Shown here in pieces: positions 1 to 5,637 of a stretch of DNA of 10,052 nucleotides. Position numbers and translations under genes: made by a program. Position 1 is the first letter of the stretch; every line of letters starts with the position of its first letter. The notes below the pieces were generated by a model. It was not told where the DNA came from and ran no database searches. It was given only the letters and a program-made list of their open reading frames with translations. The DNA lies in contig JARLHH010000128.1 in NCBI GenBank assembly GCA_031292335.1, forward strand, positions 1 through 10,052, in the 5' to 3' direction. This DNA is from Candidatus Limnocylindrales bacterium (lineage in GTDB: Bacteria; Chloroflexota; Limnocylindria; Limnocylindrales; CSP1-4).

Positions 1-74
1 CAGGCCCGCTCGTTGTTCGCGGCGAGGTCGGCAAGGAACTGCAACGCCTCACGCGTGAAGCCTTCGAACGCCAT
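1..74 (-). CDS. DUF2461 / TIGR02453-family protein, N-terminal fragment
   Basis: Only the first 24 codons lie in the window; the gene continues past the left edge. The reverse-strand reading begins MAFEG and continues FTREALQFLADLAANNERA. This resembles the N-terminus of DUF2461 (TIGR02453) proteins, which typically start with a phrase like FTPETLxFLxxLxxNNxRxWF. The start is supported by a purine-rich AGGGAGGG Shine-Dalgarno stretch about 4 bases upstream (plus-strand 79-86). Members are usually about 220 residues, and their biochemical function is not established. The gene lies 111 bases downstream of the glycosidase on the same strand, so it could be co-transcribed with it, though nothing shows a functional link. 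The family call rests on one short motif and is therefore moderate. Confidence 0.6.
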   Translation of the reverse strand, partial: MAFEGFTREALQFLADLAANNERA

Positions 75-185
75 GCTGCCCTCCCTGCGTCCCGGTCCGA
101 ACGCGACCTCCGGACGCCTGCAGGGTAGCGCGGATTGCCCTGCCGACCGAGGACCGCCGCCGCGCCCTTCGGGCAGCCCGGCGTC

Positions 186-2084
186 CTACTTCCAGTAGGC
201 GCCGAGCGCCCCCGAGGTGCTCACCCCGTGGCGGGGATCGCCGGGCCACTGGACCCGGACGTTGATGGCGGCCCCGGCGCCGGCCGTCGTCCAGAACGTC
301 ACGACGCCCGTCGCGTCGGCCCGGGCCGACTTGAGATAGGCGGGGCTGCCCCAGGTGCCCTTCGTCTTCCCGGCCACCAGGACGTTGACGCGCTGGCCGG
401 CCAGCGCCGCGCCGCCCGAGAACCGCCAGGTGACGTAGCCCCGCGGCGGGGCGACCTTGGGGGTCTTCGCGCTGAAGCCGGTCGCCGGCTTGAGGCCGAG
501 CGCGCTCGCCGCACCGATCGCGATCGGCGGCGGGGGCGGGGGCGGCGGAACCGGCGGCTCGACCGGCGGGCCGGTGCCGGGGTTCACCGTGACCGTGGCG
601 GTGCCCTGGATGCCCTGCACGGTCGCGGCGACCGTTGCGGTCCCCGGGGCGGCCGCGGTGTACTGGCCGGCCGGGGAGATCGCGCCGGGCCCGTCGAGCG
701 TCCACGTGACGTCGCCGGGCGCGAGCGCGATCCCGTTGTAGGCGGCGTCCTGGCCCTCGGCAACGAAATCCGTGACACCGCCCTGCCAGCTCATGGCGGT
801 CCCGGGGACGACGTCCACGACGGCCAGCGGGCCGGTCGGCACGGCGCTGAAGACGACGAGGCTGTTGGCGACCGCGATCTCCTGGCCGGAGGACGGGCGG
901 TTCACCACCGACACCTCCTGGTCGCCCGGAAGGCGCACGGCCATGGTCGTCGAGCCGCCCCCGTCGAGGGCGAGCGCCTCCACGACGCCCCTCGACAGCA
1001 TCAGCTCGGCGAGCTCGTCGAGGTCCACGCCGGTGCTGTAGCCGGACTGGCGTCCGTCCACCGTGGCCAGGACGAGCGAGCCGGCCGCGGTGATGCCCAA
1101 CGCCGTCCGCGGCTGAAGCTGGTCGGCAACCGCGGAGCGCGGAGAGACGTCCGCCAGGCCGCCCTGCACGATGAACTCGCGTCCGCCGATGGCCTCTCGG
1201 ACGTTCTCCCACCCGGGCGTGATCGAGAGCGTCAGCGTCAGCCCGACACCCGGCACGAGCGCGTCGAGGAACGACCCGCTCGGGCCGTTGAGCACGAGCG
1301 TGCCGGGGTCGATGGGGATGCCGCCCGTGGCGGGACGGACCTGCAGGACGACCGCGGGGTGGACGCCCGTGGGGGTCAGCGGCAGCGGGACGCCCCCGAG
1401 CACGACGTCGGTGCCACCGATGTCCGCCGGCGTCGTCGGGCCGAAGCGTGGCGTCAGCAGGACCAGCTCGGAGCCCGTCCGGGCCTGGTTCACGCGTCCG
1501 ACCTGGCGGATCGTCCCGTCCGTCCAGGTGAGCGACACGCTCACCTGGACCTTGCCGATGAGCGGGCGCCCCGACGCGTCGACGCCGAACGTCGGCCGGG
1601 CAAGGCGCGCCGCGGTCACCAGCTCCCCGGCATGGATGTCGATGCCGTTCGGCGCGTACTGGGTCGGGCTGGCGTAGCCGCCCCAGACGTCCCCGTTGAT
1701 CGCGGCGACCGCCCGGTGGCCGTCGGTCGAGGTGCGGCGCGCCTGGCTCGTGGTGGTCTCGAGGCTGGTGATCCGGTCCCCGCCGAGCTCCGTCTCGACG
1801 CTGATCCCCGGAGTCCCGAGCGCCACCTCGACGAGGTTGACGGCCTGGCTTCCCGCCCCGGTGGTCTGGATCGTGCCCCAGTCGTGCTCCACGCCGGGAG
1901 CGACGGGTGCTCGAACGGCGGAGACGTACGGGGCGGAGATGGTCGCGAGGACGGCAGCCGGCCGGGCAGCACCTGGCAGGAACGGGACCGGGGCGGCGAC
2001 GCCCGAGAAGGCGAGCAGAGCGGCCAGCGTCGCGACGACCGCCGCGCGGGCGCTCCCGGGGGCGGACGAGGGCCGGGGGACCAT
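186..2084 (-). CDS. Secreted phosphodiester glycosidase (NAGPA/DUF2233 family) with Ig-like and C-terminal accessory domains
   Basis: The product has 632 residues. Residues 1-31 look like a Sec signal peptide: basic n-region, hydrophobic stretch at about 14-30, then an AxA-like site. A phosphodiester glycosidase domain covers about 125-412. Its hallmarks are AINGDVWGG (128-136), PRTALGI (325-331), TVDGRQSGYS (341-350) and the diagnostic LDGGGSTTM (373-381). The family includes human uncovering enzyme, which removes GlcNAc from a phosphodiester, and bacterial exopolysaccharide or cell-wall proteins. Residues 420-502 resemble a bacterial Ig-like (BIG2-type) domain, with TWTLDGPGAISPAGQYTA and TATVTV strands. 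A proline-rich linker (507-520, eight prolines in a row) leads to a beta-rich C-terminal domain (521-632) that I do not recognise. The ATG at 2082-2084 is the start that puts the signal peptide at the N-terminus; its ribosome site is weak. The natural substrate cannot be read from the sequence. Confidence 0.85.
   Translation of the reverse strand: MVPRPSSAPGSARAAVVATLAALLAFSGVAAPVPFLPGAARPAAVLATISAPYVSAVRAPVAPGVEHDWGTIQTTGAGSQAVNLVEVALGTPGISVETELGGDRITSLETTTSQARRTSTDGHRAVAAINGDVWGGYASPTQYAPNGIDIHAGELVTAARLARPTFGVDASGRPLIGKVQVSVSLTWTDGTIRQVGRVNQARTGSELVLLTPRFGPTTPADIGGTDVVLGGVPLPLTPTGVHPAVVLQVRPATGGIPIDPGTLVLNGPSGSFLDALVPGVGLTLTLSITPGWENVREAIGGREFIVQGGLADVSPRSAVADQLQPRTALGITAAGSLVLATVDGRQSGYSTGVDLDELAELMLSRGVVEALALDGGGSTTMAVRLPGDQEVSVVNRPSSGQEIAVANSLVVFSAVPTGPLAVVDVVPGTAMSWQGGVTDFVAEGQDAAYNGIALAPGDVTWTLDGPGAISPAGQYTAAAPGTATVAATVQGIQGTATVTVNPGTGPPVEPPVPPPPPPPPIAIGAASALGLKPATGFSAKTPKVAPPRGYVTWRFSGGAALAGQRVNVLVAGKTKGTWGSPAYLKSARADATGVVTFWTTAGAGAAINVRVQWPGDPRHGVSTSGALGAYWK
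526..548 (+). repeat. G-rich tract opposite the polyproline linker (possible G-quadruplex)
   Basis: The plus strand carries GG, GG, GGGGG, GGGGG, GG and GG runs separated by single C bases. It is the complement of the polyproline codons of the glycosidase. Two runs are long enough for a three-tier G4, and the rest allow only a two-tier one. It lies on the template strand of the gene. It is most simply a by-product of proline codons. Confidence 0.3.
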
Positions 2085-2309
2085 CGCTCGCCATGGTAGA
2101 GCAGGCCCGCGGTCGGCGCACCTTCGGACCCCCTCGGGAGGATCGCGTCGGCGCGACCAGGCCCACCGGGCCGGCCGCTCGCGGCTACCTGGCGCATCCC
2201 CCGGACGGGCGACACAATGGGCCGAATGGCACTGGGGAGCGGCTTCCATCGCCGTGCCACAATGCCTGATCAGAGCGGATGTCAGATGACTAGCGTCTAA
2301 GGGGCCGAC
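2085..2309. promoter_or_regulatory. Divergent intergenic control region between glycosidase and ABC importer operon
   Basis: This 225-base spacer separates two divergent start codons and must hold the promoter of the importer operon and probably that of the glycosidase. The right half contains a direct repeat CACAATG (2213-2219 and 2258-2264). An inverted pair TGGCAC/GTGCCA (2227-2232 and 2254-2259) and an 8-base palindrome CTGATCAG (2266-2273) are also present. For the importer, TGC followed by CACAAT (2255-2263) fits an extended -10 element with four of six consensus bases, but there is no convincing -35. I found no recognisable riboswitch core. No good sigma-70 promoter was seen for the leftward gene. 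Confidence 0.4.
2255..2263 (+). promoter_or_regulatory. Candidate extended -10 element for the importer operon
   Basis: TG-n-CACAAT lies 46 bases upstream of the first permease start. It matches the extended -10 pattern at TG and at four of six hexamer positions. It overlaps one arm of the TGGCAC/GTGCCA inverted repeat, which is where a repressor could act. In such GC-rich DNA a weak match is easily fortuitous. Confidence 0.2.
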
Positions 2310-3515
2310 ATGCGCGAGCGGGTATCCGACGGGCCGACCGAGGCGATGGTCGCCAGCGGTCGCGGGAGGTGGGGCAGGTTCCTGCTGACCTGGTTCGCGC
2401 TTCCGTCGGCGCTTCTCGTCGCCCTCCTGTTCGGCGCGGTCATGATGCTCGCCCTGGGCGCGGACCCGATCGCGGGCTATCGGGCGCTGCTCGAGGGAGC
2501 CTTCGGCGGCAGCTACGCGCTGAGCAGCACGGCGATCCAGGCCGTGCCGCTGCTGCTCGTCGGGGTGGGGATCTGCATCGCCTTCCGGGCCAACGTGTTC
2601 AACATCGGCGGCGAGGGCCAGATCGCGATGGGCGGCCTGCTGAGCGCCGCGACCGCGCTGGTCTTCCCGGACCTGCCCGGCTTCATTCTGATGCCGCTCG
2701 TCCTGCTGGCCGGCGCCCTGGGCGGCGCGATCTGGGGCGCGATCCCGGGCTTCTTCAAGGCGAACTACAACGTCAACGAGATCCTGAGCACCATCATGCT
2801 CAACCTCGTCGCGGTGCAGGTCATGAACTACCTCCTGGCAGGCCCGATGGTCGACCAGTCGCCGAGCTCGGTCGGGGGCCTCATCCCCGAGACGAAGGTG
2901 CTGCCCGCGAGCGCTCAGCTCCCGATCCTGATCAGCGGGACGCAGCTCCACCTGGGCGTCCCGATCGCCGTGCTCGTCGCGATCGGGGTCTACATCCTGC
3001 TCTGGCGCACGAGCTTCGGGTTCCAGATCCGGAGCGTCGGCCTCTCGCGCAGCGCGTCCGCCTATGCCGGCATGCCGGTCAAGCGGACGATCACCCTGGC
3101 GATGACCCTGAGCGGGGCGATGTGCGGGCTCGCCGGAGCGATCCTGGTGTTCGGCAGCATCTCCCACCGGATGGTGTCGGACGGGAGCCTGACCGGGTTC
3201 ACGGGCTCCGCCGGCTTCAACGGCATCGTCGTCGCGCTCTTCGGCGGCCTCAACCCGCTCTGGACGATCGTCTCGGCGTACCTCTTCGGCGGCATGATCG
3301 TGGGTGGCTCGGCGCTCCAGGTTGCCACGGGCGTGCCCTCGGACCTGGTCACGGCCCTCAGCGGCACGATCGTGGTGCTCGTCGTCTCGCTCGAGTATCT
3401 CCGTCGTCGCGCCCGTGCCCAGTCGTTGGCCGTGGCCGGCCCACGGGCAGCCGCTCCGCCGCCGCTCCCGCGCAACGCGCCACCCCTGGCGGCCGGCGGA
3501 GGGGGCGACCAATGA
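2310..3515 (+). CDS. ABC importer permease 1 (BPD_transp_2 family, BMP/nucleoside-type)
   Basis: The product has 401 residues and is an integral inner-membrane permease of the branched-chain/monosaccharide/nucleoside type (PF02653). Hydrophobic spans begin at about 24-50 and recur through about 360. Class-specific motifs are FNIGGEGQIAMGGL (97-110), KANYNVNEILSTIMLN (150-165), the cytoplasmic coupling loop FQIRSVGLSRSASAYAG (238-254) and GSAGFNGIVVALFGG (299-313). These match YufP/NupB-like permeases that pair with BMP lipoproteins. AAGGGG at 2299-2304, five bases before the ATG, supports this start. The last 35 or so residues (from about 367) form an Arg/Ala/Pro/Gly-rich tail outside the core and probably lie in the cytoplasm. 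The stop codon overlaps the start of permease 2, so the two are translationally coupled. The transported ligand is not shown by the permease. Confidence 0.93.
   Translation: MRERVSDGPTEAMVASGRGRWGRFLLTWFALPSALLVALLFGAVMMLALGADPIAGYRALLEGAFGGSYALSSTAIQAVPLLLVGVGICIAFRANVFNIGGEGQIAMGGLLSAATALVFPDLPGFILMPLVLLAGALGGAIWGAIPGFFKANYNVNEILSTIMLNLVAVQVMNYLLAGPMVDQSPSSVGGLIPETKVLPASAQLPILISGTQLHLGVPIAVLVAIGVYILLWRTSFGFQIRSVGLSRSASAYAGMPVKRTITLAMTLSGAMCGLAGAILVFGSISHRMVSDGSLTGFTGSAGFNGIVVALFGGLNPLWTIVSAYLFGGMIVGGSALQVATGVPSDLVTALSGTIVVLVVSLEYLRRRARAQSLAVAGPRAAAPPPLPRNAPPLAAGGGGDQ
3498..3505 (+). promoter_or_regulatory. Ribosome binding site of permease 2, inside the end of permease 1
   Basis: GGAGGGGG ends six bases before the ATG at 3512. 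It lies within the glycine codons closing permease 1. It fixes the start of permease 2 at the ATGA overlap rather than anywhere in the long open frame upstream. Confidence 0.7.
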
Positions 3516-4444
3516 ACCAGTTCTTCACCGTCGACGTCCTCACCACCACGATCGCGTCCGGCATCGCGCTGGCGACGCCGTTCCTCCTCGCCGCCCTGGG
3601 CGAGACCATCGGGCAGCGGAGCGGGGTCATCAACCTCGGCGTCGACGGGATCATGCTCCTGGGCGCGTTCTCCACCTACTACGTCGAGCTGCAGACGGGC
3701 AACCTGCTCCTCGCGATCCTGGCCGGAACGGCCACCGGCACGCTCATGGGCGTGATCACCGCGTTCGTCAGCGTGACGCTCAAGGCCGAACAGGGCATCA
3801 GCGGGATCGGCGTCTACCTCTTCGGCCTCGGGTTCAGCTCGCTGCTGTTCCAGAAGCTCGTCGGCACGCCGCTCCCGATCTCGACGCTGCCGCCGGTCGG
3901 GATCCCGGGGCTCGACTCCATCCCGCTGATCGGCGGCATGTTCTTCAACCAGAGCCTGCTGGTGTACCTGGCCTTCCTCCTGGTTCCTGTCGCGACGTTT
4001 GTCCTCAACCGGACGACCTACGGTCTGAAGATCAAGGCAGTCGGCGAGAACCCGGCCGCGGCCGACAGCCTCGGCGTGAGCGTGGCCCTGATCCGCTGGT
4101 CGACCGTGCTCATCGGCTGCACGTTCGCCGGTCTCGCCGGCGCCGCCCTTCTCATGTACGGCGGCATCTTCCAGATCAACCTGACCCAGAGCGAGGGGTT
4201 CATCGCCGTCGCGCTCGTCTACTTCGGCGCGTGGCGCCCCGTCGGCGTGATGTTCGGATCCCTCCTGTACGGGCTGGTCGGCGTGGTCATCCTGACCTGG
4301 AAGTCGCTCGGGATCATCCCCCTGAGTGCGTCCGACCTGGCTGCCACCGCGCCGGCCGTCATCACCGTGCTGGCCCTCCTGTTCCTGGCCCGTCGGTTCC
4401 GACAGCCGGCCGTGCTCGGCCGACCATACGAGAGGGAGGGCTGA
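3512..4444 (+). CDS. ABC importer permease 2 (BPD_transp_2 family, BMP/nucleoside-type)
   Basis: The product has 310 residues, typical for the second permease of BMP-type importers (YufQ/NupC-like). The signature ETIGQRSGVINLGVDGIMLLG (31-51) is the hallmark of this subfamily, corresponding to its usual GVINIGLEGIMLxGA phrase. The coupling loop is YGLKIKAVGENPAAADSLGV (170-189). A GFIAVALVYFGAWRP segment (229-243) matches the conserved region before the last membrane spans. About eight or nine hydrophobic spans are apparent. It should form a heterodimeric channel with permease 1. The reading frame is open for over 1,100 bases upstream across permease 1, but that extension has no membrane character and is a GC-driven shadow. 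The ATGA overlap and strong ribosome site settle the start. Confidence 0.93.
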   Translation: MNQFFTVDVLTTTIASGIALATPFLLAALGETIGQRSGVINLGVDGIMLLGAFSTYYVELQTGNLLLAILAGTATGTLMGVITAFVSVTLKAEQGISGIGVYLFGLGFSSLLFQKLVGTPLPISTLPPVGIPGLDSIPLIGGMFFNQSLLVYLAFLLVPVATFVLNRTTYGLKIKAVGENPAAADSLGVSVALIRWSTVLIGCTFAGLAGAALLMYGGIFQINLTQSEGFIAVALVYFGAWRPVGVMFGSLLYGLVGVVILTWKSLGIIPLSASDLAATAPAVITVLALLFLARRFRQPAVLGRPYEREG

Positions 4445-4470
4445 CGCGACCGAGTCCTCGCTCCATCTAC

Positions 4471-4493
4471 GTGCGCGCGCGCCGCGCGGGCAC
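4471..4493 (+). promoter_or_regulatory. Intra-operon GC hairpin between permease 2 and the lipoprotein gene
   Basis: A GTGC/GCAC outer stem, one G-G mismatch, and a five-pair CGCGC/GCGCG inner stem close a three-base loop. It sits in the 77-base gap before the lipoprotein gene and has no U-run. It is therefore more likely an mRNA-stability or processing element, or a partial attenuator, than a full terminator. Such elements can raise binding-protein mRNA relative to permease mRNA. Alternating GC sequence may also form it by chance. Confidence 0.35.
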
Positions 4494-4508
4494 ACCACTT
4501 TCCACATC

Positions 4509-4514
4509 GAGGAG
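4509..4514 (+). promoter_or_regulatory. Ribosome binding site of the BMP lipoprotein gene
   Basis: GAGGAG lies seven bases before the ATG at 4522. It is one of the strongest Shine-Dalgarno matches in the operon and fits the high output expected of a binding protein. It also excludes the much longer in-frame opening upstream. Confidence 0.75.
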
Positions 4515-4521
4515 ACACCTG

Positions 4522-5613
4522 ATGCAACGAAACCGTGACCGAAAGCTCTCGCTCGGCCTGGCCGCCGTCGTGGTGGCCCTGGTCGCCGGCGCCTGCTCTG
4601 GCAGCAGCACGCCCGCCCCCACCGTTGCGCCGAGCCCGAGCCCCGCCGCGGCCGCTTCCGTCGCGCCGAGCCCGAGCCCCGCCGCACCGGCCTCCGTCGC
4701 CCCGAGCCCGAGCCCCGCCCCGGCCACCCTGAAGGTGGCCCTGGTCGCCCCGAGCGCCGTGAACGACCTTGCCTTCACCCAGTCGATGGTGGAGGCGCTC
4801 AACTCCCTCAAGACGAAGTACAACCTGGACATCGCGATCTCCGACAACCAGTTCGTCGTGGCGACCGCGGCGAACGTGATCCAGAACTACGCCTCCCAGG
4901 GCTACAACCTGGTCATTGCCCACGGATCCCAGTACGGCTCGATCCTGCAGCAGCTCGCACCCAAGTTCCCCAACGTCTCCTTTGCCTGGGGCACGGCGGG
5001 GTCCACCTATAACCTGCCCAACGTGTTCGCCTACCAGGTGAACTCGAACGAGGGAGGCTTCGTCCAGGGCGCCATGGCGGCGCTCCTCAGCACCTCCAAG
5101 GTGCTCGGGGTCATCGGACCGATCGCGGTCGGCGACGCCAAGCTCTACGTCGACGGCTTCTGCGCCGGCGCCAAGTCGATCGTCGCGTCGATCACCTGCA
5201 ACCCGGTCTACACGGGCTCCTTCAGCGATGTCAGCCTGATGTCCGCCGCGGCGACGACGTTCGTGGCCAACAAGGCCGACGTGCTGACCGGCACGGCCCA
5301 GGCGGTCGTCGGGGCGATCGGCGTCGCCAAGACCAAGAACCTCCCGTGGTTCGGCACGCAGTGGACCCAGGCGTCCCTTGCGCCGAGCCAGGTGGTCTCC
5401 AGCCAGGTCTACAACTGGGCCCCGATCCTCGAGCAGATCTTCGCCACGATCCAGGCCGGCAAGCTCGGCGGCGCCACGTTCACGGCGACGCTCGGCAACG
5501 GCGGCGAGCAGATCCAGTTCAATCCCGGCTTCAACCTGCCGGCCAACGTGAAGGCCAAGGCCGACGAGCTGATCAAGGGGATCACCGAGGGCACGATCAA
5601 CGTCCCGCAGTGA
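4522..5613 (+). CDS. BMP family ABC transporter substrate-binding lipoprotein (PnrA-like)
   Basis: The product has 363 residues. A lipoprotein signal ends in LVAGAC with lipidated Cys25. A low-complexity Ala/Pro/Ser linker (about 26-68) tethers the binding domain to the membrane. The domain (69-363) follows the BMP/PnrA periplasmic-binding fold. It has KVALVAPSAVNDLAFTQS (71-88), NYASQGYNLVIAHGSQYG (122-139), FAWGTAGS (154-161), YQVNSNEGGFVQGAMAALLS (171-190) and QVYNWAPILEQIF (295-307). It should capture ligand outside the cell for the flanking permeases. Characterised relatives bind purine or other nucleosides. The usual family GVDxDQ ligand loop is replaced here by FGTQWTQASLAP (277-288), so the ligand may differ. 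Cys214 and Cys226 could form a disulfide. GAGGAG seven bases before the ATG decides the start. Confidence 0.92.
   Translation: MQRNRDRKLSLGLAAVVVALVAGACSGSSTPAPTVAPSPSPAAAASVAPSPSPAAPASVAPSPSPAPATLKVALVAPSAVNDLAFTQSMVEALNSLKTKYNLDIAISDNQFVVATAANVIQNYASQGYNLVIAHGSQYGSILQQLAPKFPNVSFAWGTAGSTYNLPNVFAYQVNSNEGGFVQGAMAALLSTSKVLGVIGPIAVGDAKLYVDGFCAGAKSIVASITCNPVYTGSFSDVSLMSAAATTFVANKADVLTGTAQAVVGAIGVAKTKNLPWFGTQWTQASLAPSQVVSSQVYNWAPILEQIFATIQAGKLGGATFTATLGNGGEQIQFNPGFNLPANVKAKADELIKGITEGTINVPQ
4624..4719 (+). repeat. 36-bp in-frame tandem repeat encoding the lipoprotein linker
   Basis: Two full 36-base units (4624-4659 and 4660-4695) and a partial third (4696-4719) each encode a 12-residue block of the form V-A-P-S-P-S-P-A-A-x-A-S. 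The units differ at only a few positions, mainly in their last third. Because 36 is a multiple of three, gain or loss of a unit would change tether length without breaking the frame. It lies just after the lipidated cysteine, outside the ligand-binding domain. Confidence 0.85.
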
Positions 5614-5637
5614 TCGCCAGCAGGTAAATCGAGAACC

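Noticed and set aside
164..174. A small GCCC-TTC-GGGC hairpin after the glycosidase stop codon, considered as a terminator.
   Set aside because: The stem is only four pairs and has no U-run, so it cannot be separated from chance in this GC-rich DNA.
514..527. A perfect 14-base palindrome, CCGATCGCGATCGG.
   Set aside because: It lies inside the glycosidase gene and encodes Pro-Ile-Ala-Ile-Gly. I did not see a second copy. It is probably coincidental from GATC/GCG codons.
49..2166. A 705-codon minus-strand and a 654-codon plus-strand frame over the glycosidase gene.
   Set aside because: Both are Arg/Gly/Ala-rich shadows without motifs. The glycosidase frame has a signal peptide and the LDGGGSTTM hallmark.
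2093..2269. A 58-codon plus-strand reading frame in the divergent intergenic region.
   Set aside because: No good ribosome site, no recognisable motif, and a composition typical of random high-GC frames. The region is better explained as regulatory DNA.
2085..2309. A purine or other riboswitch upstream of the importer operon.
   Set aside because: I looked for a conserved aptamer core and paired stems and saw only short repeats. The probable leader is also too short for most aptamers if the -10 candidate is right.
2369..3511. An N-terminal extension of permease 2 overlapping permease 1 in another frame.
   Set aside because: The extension has no hydrophobic spans, and the ATGA overlap with a strong ribosome site marks the true start.
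186..3512. A single very long minus-strand open frame (over 1,100 codons) running across the permease 1 gene into the glycosidase.
   Set aside because: Only the part from 2084 downward has a signal peptide and domain motifs. The rest is charged, low-complexity Arg/Ala/Asp/Glu-rich sequence opposite permease 1, as expected from the antisense frame of GC-rich genes.
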